Shown: positions 1 to 8,160 of the stretch, piece by piece
Position numbering within the stretch: the stretch's first letter is position 1
Layout of the letters: the number at the start of each line of letters is the position of its first letter
From: Enterococcaceae bacterium OF42-14pH9A
GTDB lineage: Bacteria > Bacillota > Bacilli > Lactobacillales > Enterococcaceae
Assembly: GCA_027692465.1 (NCBI GenBank)
Contig: JAQEYU010000002.1
Coordinates: 248,001 to 312,000 of the forward strand
Length of the DNA: 64,000 bases
Direction: 5' to 3'
The notes under the pieces: model-generated
Told to the model about the DNA's origin: nothing
Databases searched by the model: none
What the model saw: the letters and a program-made list of their open reading frames with translations, nothing else
Translations under genes and position numbers: made by a program

Positions 1-156
1 CGCCACGATCTCCTGCAGACGCCGGGTGTCGTCTTTGCCTTCCACCACGATGATTTCTTCAATCTGCAGACGTTCGGTCGGCACACTCAGTTCCCCTGCC
101 AGCCCTTGCTGCAATTTCTTATCCTGACGCTTTTGACGCCGGTCGACTTCTGTCAT
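1..156 (-). CDS. rnmV: Ribonuclease M5 (partial, N-terminal part)
   Basis: RNase M5 matures the 5S rRNA precursor in Gram-positive bacteria. Only the first 52 codons are in the window; the gene runs off the left edge. The visible protein starts MTEVDRRQKRQ and carries the opening of the Toprim fold, IIVVEGKDD, whose Glu is a metal-binding catalytic residue in the family, followed by TRRLQEIV. The ATG at 156 sits 18 bp after the tatD stop, with GAGAAGGGAG upstream as ribosome site, so it is most likely co-transcribed with tatD, the usual order in Firmicutes. Too short to exclude a frameshift further along. Confidence 0.85.
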   Translation of the reverse strand, partial: MTEVDRRQKRQDKKLQQGLAGELSVPTERLQIEEIIVVEGKDDTRRLQEIVA

Positions 157-173
157 CTCACGGGACTCCCTTC

Positions 174-950
174 TCATTGGTCTTGCGGAATCCTGAACAA
201 CTGATGGGCATTGTCCCAGGTGATCCGGGCGACGTCTTCAGTAGGCAGCCCCCGCAGTTGTGCAATTTTTTCCGTAACATAAAAAGTATAGCCGGGCTCA
301 TTACGCTTGCCCCGATACGGCATCGGTGCCAGATAAGGCGCGTCCGTCTCCACCAGCAACCGCTCCAAAGGCACGCCGACTGCCGCTTCTTGGACATCCA
401 GCGCTTTTTTAAAAGTCACTACGCCGGAAAAGGAAAGATGCATCCCCAGGTCCAAAAAGCGTTTGGCCCATTCCAGATCACCGCTGTAGCTATGCATGAT
501 TCCGCCGATATCCCGCACATCCTCGTCTTTCAAAATCCGATAAGTATCTTCAGTGGCCTCCCGCATATGGATGCTGATCGGCAGACCGTGCTCCTTGGCA
601 ACGGCAATCTGGCGTCGAAAGACCCGCTCCTGCACGTCTTTAGGATCTTCCATCCAGTGATAATCCAGACCGATCTCCCCGTAAGCTACCACTTTCGGAA
701 GTGCCAGCTGCTGTTCCAGACGCTTTTCCACCTCAGGAGTATAGCTGCCGGCTTCAGTCGGATGCCAACCGATAATACTATACACGCCGGGAAACTGCTG
801 GTTGAGCTCCAGCGACTTTTCAATCGTCGCCGCATCAAACCCGACGACCGCCATCTTGGTAACGCCCAGCTCCTGCGCACGGCGAACGACCTCTGCCTCT
901 TCGCCGCGAAACTGTTCGGCATTCAAATGCGTATGTGAATCAAAAATCAT
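174..950 (-). CDS. tatD: TatD family metal-dependent DNase
   Basis: This 258-residue protein is a TIM-barrel hydrolase of the TatD/YabD family, thought to act as a metal-dependent 3'-5' exonuclease in DNA repair. Metal-ligand motifs stand in order: HTHLN near residue 6, EIGLDYH near 93, HMREA near 128, HSYSGD near 153 and ETDAPYLAP near 203. Length is normal for the family. The start ATG has an AGGAG site about ten bases upstream. It is followed after 18 bp by rnmV. The gene that often precedes it in relatives, methionyl-tRNA synthetase, is absent; a structured RNA and a divergent membrane protein gene stand there instead. Confidence 0.93.
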   Translation of the reverse strand: MIFDSHTHLNAEQFRGEEAEVVRRAQELGVTKMAVVGFDAATIEKSLELNQQFPGVYSIIGWHPTEAGSYTPEVEKRLEQQLALPKVVAYGEIGLDYHWMEDPKDVQERVFRRQIAVAKEHGLPISIHMREATEDTYRILKDEDVRDIGGIMHSYSGDLEWAKRFLDLGMHLSFSGVVTFKKALDVQEAAVGVPLERLLVETDAPYLAPMPYRGKRNEPGYTFYVTEKIAQLRGLPTEDVARITWDNAHQLFRIPQDQ

Positions 951-1104
951 AGCAATGCTCGCTCCTGTTCTTTGACGGCCGAGCCGCCCTTTTCCCTCCT
1001 ACTTTAGCACAAAAGACAGCAAAGCAAAACGGACAGCGCCCTGCTTGCGCTATTCTTATAAAAAAATCCGTCCCCGGTCGGATTCTCCAACGGCTATTTT
1101 CTAC

Positions 1105-1110
1105 TATAAT
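1105..1110 (+). promoter_or_regulatory. Possible -10 element upstream of the structured leader
   Basis: A perfect TATAAT lies here, pointing rightward toward the hairpin region and the membrane protein gene at 1301. No good -35 hexamer is seen 16-18 bp upstream, so activity would need help or the match is chance. Confidence 0.35.
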
Positions 1111-1116
1111 AGGAAC

Positions 1117-1290
1117 GATAATTAAAGGGCAAACGCAACCCGCTGCCTCCAGCGTAATTTCGGAGCGAATGAGGTGTGGCCGAAATTACGCTGCGAACCC
1201 AGCTACACCCGGGATCCCACCTTGCCGTAGCGATCGGAACAAGCGGCTTCGTTTTTTCGAAGGGGCCCGCCAAAGAAAGTCTAAGAATGG
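1117..1290 (+). ncRNA. Unidentified structured leader or small RNA
   Basis: The stretch between a TATAAT and the membrane protein gene at 1301 holds a perfect 13-bp inverted repeat, 1151-1163 pairing with 1180-1192, with a 16-base loop. The 3' part of that loop (GGTGTGG, 1173-1179) can pair with CTACACC shortly downstream (about 1203-1209), which would form an H-type pseudoknot. I do not recognise a known riboswitch, T-box, SRP or 6S RNA. The region is G+C-rich and has no coding potential worth calling. Strand is inferred from the downstream gene and could be the opposite one, facing tatD. Confidence 0.4.
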
Positions 1291-1300
1291 AGATCTGCTG

Positions 1301-1984
1301 ATGAACCACTTTGAAAACCGCTACCCGACAACAGCCGCCTGGTTGCGCCGTCAAAAAGACAATCGCCCGGATCGACGTGCGCAGGGAGCGAGTCACTGGC
1401 TGATGCTGGTGGCATTGGCTGCTCTGACCGCCGCTGACTTTCGCTGGCAGTTGGCGGGAATTTTACTGATAACGGCATTGACTGCTTTGTTGCGGGGACC
1501 GGGGATGCTCGTGACCGGGATGCTTTATGCCGCTGTAGTAGGCTTTTTCCCGCCCTTGGGCTTCCTGCTGACAGCCCTGTTTTTCCTGCTTTCCCTGTGG
1601 CAGCTGCAAAAGAGCTGGCGTTTTTATCTGTTTGCAGCCGGTTTTTACAGTTGGCCCTTGGCAGTATCCGCCTTGGAGGCACTGGGAATACTGGGGCGTG
1701 ACCGACTGACCCTGGCCCTGACAGTCGGCGCCGCCCTCCTCTTGGGCCAGCTGACGTTGAGCGCCCTTTACCGCAGCGGTCTGGACAGCCGCAGTCTGGC
1801 TGTTGCCCTGCTGCAAGCCCCGTTTGACTTTCTGCTGCTGTTTTTGCCCCGCCGTCTCAAAAAACGAATCGCGCCGGACTTTGCTTCGGCACGACAGGCC
1901 GCCCTGGCACGACCGTCCCGCCGTCCCCTGGATGCAGGGCAGCGTCCCAAAGCCTCCTTCGTTTTTTTCAGAACAAAAAAATAA
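1301..1984 (+). CDS. Polytopic membrane protein of unknown function
   Basis: A 227-residue protein I do not recognise. After a charged N-terminus (MNHFENRYP, many Arg/Lys up to residue 35) come about five or six strongly hydrophobic helices between residues 35 and 185, then a basic C-terminal tail ending FFRTKK. The start ATG has GGAG nine bases upstream; an in-frame extension back to 1169 would run through the upstream hairpin and is unlikely to be coding. It is transcribed away from tatD and closed by the hairpin terminator at 2099. Function open. Confidence 0.7.
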   Translation: MNHFENRYPTTAAWLRRQKDNRPDRRAQGASHWLMLVALAALTAADFRWQLAGILLITALTALLRGPGMLVTGMLYAAVVGFFPPLGFLLTALFFLLSLWQLQKSWRFYLFAAGFYSWPLAVSALEALGILGRDRLTLALTVGAALLLGQLTLSALYRSGLDSRSLAVALLQAPFDFLLLFLPRRLKKRIAPDFASARQAALARPSRRPLDAGQRPKASFVFFRTKK

Positions 1985-2098
1985 CTCTGTGCCGGCGATC
2001 AGACCATTTCAGAGTTTGACAGCCGGCAGTTGTTTTACGAAAGTCAGCAGCTTTTCAAACATGCTCTGAGGTAACGAGAAAAATCATCACCTGCTTAC

Positions 2099-2140
2099 AG
2101 GCGTGTTCTTTTAAAAAAAAGGACTCGCCTTTTTGCTTTT
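2099..2140 (+). terminator. Rho-independent terminator
   Basis: Arms AGGCG...CTTTT (2099-2112) and AAAAGG...CGCCT (2117-2130) pair with few mismatches and are followed by TTTTTGCTTTT. It would end the transcript of the membrane protein gene at 1301. Confidence 0.75.
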
Positions 2141-2147
2141 TATCCGC

Positions 2148-2180
2148 TATAATCAAATTACCAAAAGGAACATACGTTCG
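2148..2180 (+). promoter_or_regulatory. Putative promoter with LexA (DinR) box
   Basis: A TATAAT at 2148-2153 is followed at 2168-2179 by the palindrome GAACATACGTTC, which fits the Gram-positive SOS box (CGAACNNNNGTTCG) at nearly every position. Placed just after the start point it would act as a repressor site. The next gene is the metallophosphoesterase at 2326, 146 bp downstream; no other open frame intervenes. The -35 is poor. Confidence 0.5.
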
Positions 2181-2325
2181 CTAACATAAAAAAACTCGTT
2201 TGCTCAGCATAGACCGCCGCAAACTTTGAAATATAATCGCAACAATATCACCACAAATTTAAATTGCATTTTACAGGTGTATCTTATATGCTAGTCAATA
2301 GTTGATTTAGAGGGGGGACGTTTTT

Positions 2326-3444
2326 TTGGCTGCCAAAATTCTGGTCGCATTTATTGTGATACTTTTTGCAATCGGCGTTTACGCCATGTTCATCGAACCC
2401 CGGCGGCTGTCGGAAAAGCATTTCCTCATCCGTAAAGACAAGTCCCGTGTCTTGGATATTTCCGAGGCGTATGATATGTTTCAAAACGAAGGTGACATCG
2501 CCGTTGCCCACATCAGCGATCTGCATTTCTCCCGCTGGTATAAACCCCGGCGCCTCAACAAAGTGATTGCTTCACTGCGGGAAAATCGGCCGGACCTGAT
2601 TGTCTTCACCGGCGATCTGATCGACGACTACAAAAAATGGCCGGTCAAACAGACCCCGGCTTTGGTAGACAAGCTGAAAAAACTGCAGGCACCCATGGGC
2701 AAGATCGCCGTTCTGGGCAACCACGATTACAAAAGCGACGGCTCGTATTTTGTCAGAGAGATCCTGCAGGAAGCCGGCTTCACCGTGCTCATCAATGAGG
2801 ATGTCTTCGGCTCCGATGAAAAGATCTCGCTGAATGTTGCGGGAATAGCCGATCCGGCAAGTGAACAGTCCCGCTTTTATTTCGAACCGACATTGGCCGA
2901 ATGGCAGATCCTCTTGCTGCATCAGCCGGATTACATCGAGCGCATTCAAAATCTGGATATGTACGACCTGGTGCTTTCCGGTCACAGTCACGGCGGACAG
3001 ATTCGCTTTGCCTCCTTTTACCCAAAAACTTACGGTGCCCGTACCTACACCGAAAGCCTGTACCTGCCTTCGGAAAATACGCTGTTGTCGGTCAACACCG
3101 GCATCGGCACCACCGGACTGCCGCTTCGTTTCGGTGTTCCGCCGGAAATCGTTTATTACCATCTCTCCCATAAAACAGAACCATTCAAGAAAGCGGAAAA
3201 CCCGTTTGATTTCAAAAGCCTGGTTGAAGAAGCCAAGCAGACCAAAAGCCAGGCTGCCCCAGTTCAGGACCCCAAAACTGCAACAAACCCGACTGCCCCG
3301 CAATCAACACCGGGCCCGGCAGCTCCGAACGGTCCTGCTGTGATTCCCGGATCCGCTGAACCTGTTGTTGAGCCAACTGATAAAGTGGTGGACCTCTCCT
3401 TGTTCCGCCGCCGATACCATGACAAAAAAAGAACCGTCTCTTAA
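2326..3444 (+). CDS. Membrane-anchored metallophosphoesterase with proline-rich tail
   Basis: A 372-residue calcineurin-like phosphoesterase of the YkuE type. An N-terminal hydrophobic helix (residues 3-22) anchors it; the catalytic domain, probably outside the membrane, has the family motifs ISDLHF (about 63), FTGDLID (about 91), GNHDY (about 128) and GHSHGGQ (about 217), which bind a dinuclear metal centre. After residue 290 comes a low-complexity tail rich in Pro, Ala and Thr, not needed for catalysis and possibly wall-spanning. Translation starts at TTG 2326 with AGGGGGG eight bases ahead; no ATG fits better. Substrate unknown. A LexA-like box lies upstream and a terminator overlaps the stop codon. 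Confidence 0.85.
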   Translation: MAAKILVAFIVILFAIGVYAMFIEPRRLSEKHFLIRKDKSRVLDISEAYDMFQNEGDIAVAHISDLHFSRWYKPRRLNKVIASLRENRPDLIVFTGDLIDDYKKWPVKQTPALVDKLKKLQAPMGKIAVLGNHDYKSDGSYFVREILQEAGFTVLINEDVFGSDEKISLNVAGIADPASEQSRFYFEPTLAEWQILLLHQPDYIERIQNLDMYDLVLSGHSHGGQIRFASFYPKTYGARTYTESLYLPSENTLLSVNTGIGTTGLPLRFGVPPEIVYYHLSHKTEPFKKAENPFDFKSLVEEAKQTKSQAAPVQDPKTATNPTAPQSTPGPAAPNGPAVIPGSAEPVVEPTDKVVDLSLFRRRYHDKKRTVS

Positions 3445-3492
3445 GCCAGCTGCCTTGATTTGCAACCTGCTTTTGAGACGGTTCTTCTTTTG
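3430..3492 (+). terminator. Rho-independent terminator overlapping the stop codon
   Basis: GAACCGTCTC (3431-3440) pairs perfectly with GAGACGGTTC (3475-3484), followed by a T-rich run. The left arm encodes the last residues of the phosphoesterase, so the gene and its terminator are interlocked. Confidence 0.8.
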
Positions 3493-3532
3493 TTTACAAA
3501 CTTGACTGTTTTCGATGCGGCAAACAGACTAG

Positions 3533-4108
3533 TATTTCATCCGGACTGGAATTAAAACAATCGGGCGAGTGCCGAAAATCTTCAGAAGGCTCTCCGATCT
3601 GACCCCCGGCGTACAGCCGCCGGCCGAAGCCAACGAGAAATTCCACATGAAAGGCAGCGGAAATTTCTCATTGTCTTGGGCCTATTGGCTTCAAACTGAC
3701 AGTAACGCCGCCGATTTTTCAAATCAGCGGGAACTGTCAGTAATTCATTCAAACGGTAAAATCTGTACGCCGGGGTCAGTCTCCGAGCCTTCTGAAACTT
3801 TTCTGGATGTACCCGCGAAGAAGACGGAAGAGACAGCGCATGACAGCATCGTAGTGCACATCAAGGGGAATGTGAGAAGCCACCCTCCCTTTGGTCAGCT
3901 GGTACAGTTCAACTAAGGCAGAGTTCGCCAAGTTGAACTTACAAATTAGTCACTGTTAAGTTTGCGTAAGCGAACTTTACAGTGAGTTTGACACATTTAG
4001 GCGTAAAACTCAGCTTGCTGAGGTTGGATCCGCCCATGCACTGCGATGATTGGCATGCCAGCTGGTTCTGAAGTTTTCGAGTAAATTGATTTCTGTCTGG
4101 ATAGAACA
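3533..4108 (+). repeat. Family 2 non-autonomous repeat, copy A (576 bp)
   Basis: Copy A of a repeat seen again, inverted, at 34853-35370 and, internally deleted, at 23332-23598. The ends are imperfect inverted repeats (TATTTCATCCGGAC against TGTTCTATCCAGAC, about 15 of 22 positions equal), flanked on both sides by CTAG (3529-3532 and 4109-4112), read as the target duplication. Inside, about 40-bp arms 3574-3616 and 3763-3803 form a long foldback. No transposase or convincing gene is inside, so it is a MITE-like passenger. A CTAG-type 4-bp target suggests mobilisation by an IS5-related transposase, but that is inference. Confidence 0.8.
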
Positions 4109-4182
4109 CTAGGCACTTCCTCAGGTCTGTCGCTTTTCTCTTCTTACAAAGCAACTAATCCCCGCTGGATCAGCTGCTGCAA

Positions 4183-6285
4183 TCATTTGGGAATCCGCCG
4201 CAGCTGATCCAGCAGCAGTTGCTGTCGCGCGACCAGATTCGTCGTCTTGCGCAGTGCTTCTTTGATAAAGAGGTCTTGTGCTGACAAACCGTTATTTTCC
4301 GGCAGACGGCGGTATTCACCGGATGCTTCCATGAAATAAGCCTTCGCCTCGTCCCGATCGTAAACATCCACCAGATGCTGGATCATCTTTTCACAACCGG
4401 TCCCCTTCAACGGAGTGGCAATCTCTACTCTGCCCGTCATGTTGCGGGTCATCCAATCTGCCGATGAAAGCCACCACTCCGGCCCCTTCGCGGTGGTAAA
4501 CGCATAAATCCTGGCATGTTCCAAAAAGCGCCCGACGATACTGGAGACACGGATATTTTCGCTTTGCCCCTTGACTCCCGGCACTAAACAACAGGCACCG
4601 CGCACTTGCAGGTGGATCTTGACACCGGCATGACTAGCCTGATACAACTGACGGATGATCGGCTCATCCGTCAGAGCATTCATTTTGGCAAAGATCGCAC
4701 CATTACCGGTCGCTTCATGATAGACGGTCACCTCTTTGATCTTCTCGATCACCAGACGCCGGATATCTCCCGGTGAAGTTACGATTTTCTGATAATCGGG
4801 ATGATTGCGATAGCCGGTGAGATAGTTGAAAAAGTCCGTCAGATCACTGACATACTCCTCTCGCGAAGTGAAAAAACTGAGATCCGTGTACAGCTGGCTG
4901 TTCTTTTCGTTGTAATTACCGGTGCCGAACTGGCCGTAACGCTTGATTTCGCCGCCTTTATTCTGCACAATCAACAGCGCTTTGCTGTGGGTCTTCATAT
5001 TGGGAAAACCGTAGCTGACAAAACAGCCGGCAGCTTCCAACTCCGATACCCAATGAAGATTGTTTTCTTCATCGAAGCGGGCTTTGATCTCCACCAACAC
5101 CGTCACCTGGATCCCTCTTTGAGCGCCTTTTTTCAGCAACTTGATGACTTCAGAATGGCTGGCCATCCGATAGAGTGTCTGCTTGATGGCGATGGTATCC
5201 GGATCGTCGACCGCTGCTTTCAACAGTGCCAGGACCGCTTTGAAGGAATCATAAGGATGCTGCAAAAGCAGATCCTCGTGATCCAGTGTTTTCAGCAGGT
5301 GACCGCTGTTCCAACGCGTTTCAAACAGCGGTTTCAGCGGCGGATACAACAGGTCCTGATTCTTGTCCGTCAGCTCCGTCACCACTTGAAACAAAAATGT
5401 CAGATCCAAAGGCGCCGCCACCTGATACAGATCCCGCTTTGTCAGCCCCAATTCCTGCAGCAGATGACCGGCATCACAGGAGGCAGTCCGACAGCAGCTG
5501 CCCACCTCCAACCGGGAAGGCAGCCCCTTCTTGCGCTCTTTCAGATATTCCGACATCTGCAAAGACAGATCCTCATCGGCATCTTCTTGAAAGGTCAGGT
5601 CATGATCATAGGTGATCCGAAACACGTAAGCATTTTCCACCTCGTTACCCACAAAGACAGCGGGCAGAAAGTGGGCAATGATCTCTTCAATCAGAATAAA
5701 GCGCCGGGCAGACAGTTTCAACAGTCGTGGCAGTCGAGGTGAAATCGGCAGGATTGCTTCCCGCTTTTCCCCGGACTGCTGATCCTTCAGCTCTACCCAC
5801 AGATGGAGCGCTTTTTCCAATAAGCGGGGAAACGCATGATAGACATCCACACCGACAGGCGCCAGCGTAGGAAAAATTGTTTCTTTGAACAAGCGTTTCA
5901 CCTGGCGGAGCTCCCGCACTGTCAATTGCTGATACCGCTTAACATAATACTGTTTCTTCGCCAGTGCTGCTTCCAATTCCTGCAAACGACTGTACTGTAA
6001 CCGCAGATTTTCCCGATTCAGCAACGCCAGTTCAGTCAGCAGCTCTTCTTGGGTCTTTCCCGTCAGCTTGTCGACCCTTCGCTCCGGTAGTCGGGCCAAT
6101 GCTTGCAGCCGCGGCACCCGTACCATGAAAAATTCATCCAAATTATTCGCGGCAATCGCTAGAAAGCGCAACTGCTCCAATAGTGGATTACGAGGATCGC
6201 TTGCTTCCATGATCACCCGCCGATTGAAAAGGATCCAGCTAAGGTCTCGATGAAAAAACAACGGCCTTTCTCCTTGTTCGCTCAT
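4183..6285 (-). CDS. ppk1: Polyphosphate kinase 1
   Basis: This 700-residue enzyme makes inorganic polyphosphate from ATP, reversibly, with a phospho-histidine intermediate. N-terminal domain FFHRDLSWILFN and NNLDEFFMVRVPRL match the family; the phospholipase-D-like halves carry IKQTLYRM, MKTHSKALLI (with the candidate autophosphorylated His), FGTGNYNE, and LEHARIYAF with the second catalytic His. Length is typical. The ATG at 6285 overlaps the ppx stop by one base (TGATG), with GAGGAGGAG ahead; a GTG one codon earlier is possible. Translational coupling to ppx means synthesis and breakdown of the polymer are set together. The 3' side abuts repeat copy A. Confidence 0.96.
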   Translation of the reverse strand: MSEQGERPLFFHRDLSWILFNRRVIMEASDPRNPLLEQLRFLAIAANNLDEFFMVRVPRLQALARLPERRVDKLTGKTQEELLTELALLNRENLRLQYSRLQELEAALAKKQYYVKRYQQLTVRELRQVKRLFKETIFPTLAPVGVDVYHAFPRLLEKALHLWVELKDQQSGEKREAILPISPRLPRLLKLSARRFILIEEIIAHFLPAVFVGNEVENAYVFRITYDHDLTFQEDADEDLSLQMSEYLKERKKGLPSRLEVGSCCRTASCDAGHLLQELGLTKRDLYQVAAPLDLTFLFQVVTELTDKNQDLLYPPLKPLFETRWNSGHLLKTLDHEDLLLQHPYDSFKAVLALLKAAVDDPDTIAIKQTLYRMASHSEVIKLLKKGAQRGIQVTVLVEIKARFDEENNLHWVSELEAAGCFVSYGFPNMKTHSKALLIVQNKGGEIKRYGQFGTGNYNEKNSQLYTDLSFFTSREEYVSDLTDFFNYLTGYRNHPDYQKIVTSPGDIRRLVIEKIKEVTVYHEATGNGAIFAKMNALTDEPIIRQLYQASHAGVKIHLQVRGACCLVPGVKGQSENIRVSSIVGRFLEHARIYAFTTAKGPEWWLSSADWMTRNMTGRVEIATPLKGTGCEKMIQHLVDVYDRDEAKAYFMEASGEYRRLPENNGLSAQDLFIKEALRKTTNLVARQQLLLDQLRRIPK

Positions 6286-7826
6286 CACGACTCCTCCTCT
6301 TTTTGGAAGTCCAATTCGATCGTCTTGTCCAGAACATATTCCAGATTTTTCTTTTGTCGGGTAGCCCGATAATATTCTGCCAATGGATTATACTGCCAGA
6401 CGATTTTCAGCGTATAAGTGTCTTTGTCTTTTTTCCGGAATTTCAGCTTGCGAATCTCATTGACCCGCGTAATTGCCAACGCATCGCAGAATTTGATGAT
6501 ACTGCCGACTTCCCGAATCACCTGCAGGGTTTCAGGATCCAGCCAATTTTTATACTGCCGCAAGAACTGGTTGAACAGTGATTTGTTCTTATAGCTGGCC
6601 ACCAGCGCCAACGACAGTCGTGCCTTGTGGGAAAAGCCGCTGAGATTTGAATTAACCAGCAGGTAAAAAGAGTGCATTGAACTGTCGTCTTCCTCAACGT
6701 AGGCTCCCAGATGATAAAGGTAGGTGCCGGCTTCCAGATAATCCATCACCTTTTGCGACGGATACATCAGCCCGGCAGCTTCCAGCTCCTGCAACAACTT
6801 TTTGGCGATTGCCAGCCGCTGAGAAGCGCCGATCGTATCTGCCAGATACAGATCCGCCAAACGCCGTACAGTCATTTTCTGAACATTATTCGGCGTATAC
6901 GCAGCCGGATCCTCCTGATTGATCCGCTCCATCAAAAGTCCTTCCCGCAGACCGCGGTGACAAAAGACGAATTTTTCGGCAGCTACCGCATCAAACAGAC
7001 AAAGATAAGTCAAATTCGCCGGTGTAATGATATCCGCCCGGTCCCGGCTGAGACCGTCCAGATCCTGCTTTTGTGCCACGGACAACCGATCAAAAAGTCC
7101 GTAAGTCTGCTTGAGATCCTCGCGAGACATTTCATATTCATGGATCCCCGACATCGGATAATCAGTCATCCGCTGATGGACACTGGCAATATTTCGCGAA
7201 CTGCCACCGATAGCAATGATCGGCAGCTTGCGGGGTTTGATCCAGCTGAACTGTCCCAATTGTTCCTTGACGTAGGCGGCGGCCCGCTCATCGGCCTTCT
7301 TGTCCTCACCGCTGTAAAAAAGTTCCTGCAGCGTCACGACGCCGAAAGGAAAACTGTGATAGTGCTTAATCACTCCGTTTTTGAAATAAGTGACCTCGGT
7401 ACTGCCGCCGCCCATATCCACCGTATACCCTTCGTTGAATTGAGTCGAACGAGTGATAGCGTACTGGCCATAGGAAGCCTCTTCTTCTTCCGACAACAGG
7501 CGCAGCTGCAAGCCGGTCGCCTCTGCCACCGCAGCCAGCACTGCCTCCTGATTTTTTGCCTGCCGGATCACCGCGGTAGCCGTAGCGATCACATCATCCA
7601 GCTGATAATGCCCCATGACCTTCTGAAAAAGCCGAATCACTTCCACCAGCTTGTCGATGCCTGCTTGCACCAGCTTTTTGTCCTGATCCAGATATTGATA
7701 CAGCCGCACCGGCAGTTTGACGTTTTGCAATTCGTGAAAATCGTAAAGTTCAGTCAGCTGATAGATCACCAGTCGGACTGTATTGGAGCCGATATCGATA
7801 ACGGCTGCGTGTTTGAGTGTTGCCAT
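6285..7826 (-). CDS. ppx: Exopolyphosphatase (Ppx/GppA family)
   Basis: A 513-residue ASKHA-fold phosphatase that removes terminal phosphates from polyphosphate, or pppGpp in GppA-like members. Motifs: AVIDIGSNTVRLVIY (residues 8-22, phosphate 1), YTVDMGGGSTEVTYF (about 135-150), IIAIGGSSRNIA (about 205). The last 200 residues form the helical HD-like region of the long form. GGGAGG stands nine bases before the ATG. It is the first gene of a two-gene operon with ppk1. A regulatory rather than purely degradative role cannot be excluded from sequence. Confidence 0.93.
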   Translation of the reverse strand: MATLKHAAVIDIGSNTVRLVIYQLTELYDFHELQNVKLPVRLYQYLDQDKKLVQAGIDKLVEVIRLFQKVMGHYQLDDVIATATAVIRQAKNQEAVLAAVAEATGLQLRLLSEEEEASYGQYAITRSTQFNEGYTVDMGGGSTEVTYFKNGVIKHYHSFPFGVVTLQELFYSGEDKKADERAAAYVKEQLGQFSWIKPRKLPIIAIGGSSRNIASVHQRMTDYPMSGIHEYEMSREDLKQTYGLFDRLSVAQKQDLDGLSRDRADIITPANLTYLCLFDAVAAEKFVFCHRGLREGLLMERINQEDPAAYTPNNVQKMTVRRLADLYLADTIGASQRLAIAKKLLQELEAAGLMYPSQKVMDYLEAGTYLYHLGAYVEEDDSSMHSFYLLVNSNLSGFSHKARLSLALVASYKNKSLFNQFLRQYKNWLDPETLQVIREVGSIIKFCDALAITRVNEIRKLKFRKKDKDTYTLKIVWQYNPLAEYYRATRQKKNLEYVLDKTIELDFQKEEES

Positions 7827-7954
7827 AAAGTTTCCTCCCAGTCGCTGTGCAAAAGACGTTTTTTCAGACGTACCTGCCTACTCCAAAAATCGTCCCGCAC
7901 CCTTTGATTGATTACTTTTATTATACGTCAGCCGTTTTTGAAATAAAAAAGATA

Positions 7955-8094
7955 GGTATGGTTGGAAATTCCGGTGAGATCCGGATTTTTGCCGAAATCA
8001 AGGAACGCGGCCCGGCCGGGATGCATCACAGGTGCGCAGTTACGACGGACGCAACAAACCAAAACAATTGTCGGAGGAGTTTTCAGTCACATCC
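7955..8094 (+). repeat. Family 1 MITE-like repeat, degenerate copy
   Basis: About 140 bp, flanked by TA on both sides (7953-7954, 8095-8096). It shares the internal stretch ATTTTTGCCGAAATCAAGGA and the GGAGTTTTCAG...ACATCC end with the copy at 23354, but has diverged in the middle and has lost some 20 bp. It lies between ppx and ppk2 and carries no gene. Confidence 0.65.
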
Positions 8095-8160
8095 TACCCC
8101 GGCTTTTTACAAGCTCACTATCCGCTGCGCTGCTTGCCGCCTCACCACAAACCATCACTC

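Noticed and set aside
177..938. Long plus-strand frame opposite tatD
   Set aside because: Shadow of tatD; no ribosome site or family similarity. The same applies to long antisense frames opposite ppk1, ppx, sufS, sufB and recD2.
1140..1250. T-box leader on the minus strand before tatD
   Set aside because: AAGGTGGGATCCCGGG is only loosely like the T-box core, the invariant TGGNACC is broken, and no terminator with T run follows.
1117..1290. SRP (4.5S) RNA or 6S RNA
   Set aside because: The conserved SRP tip GGTCAGGTCCGGAAGGAAGC and the 6S central bubble pattern are not found.
3569..3916. 115-residue open frame inside repeat copy A
   Set aside because: Lies wholly within foldback DNA, has no ribosome site, and copies B and C do not keep it open.
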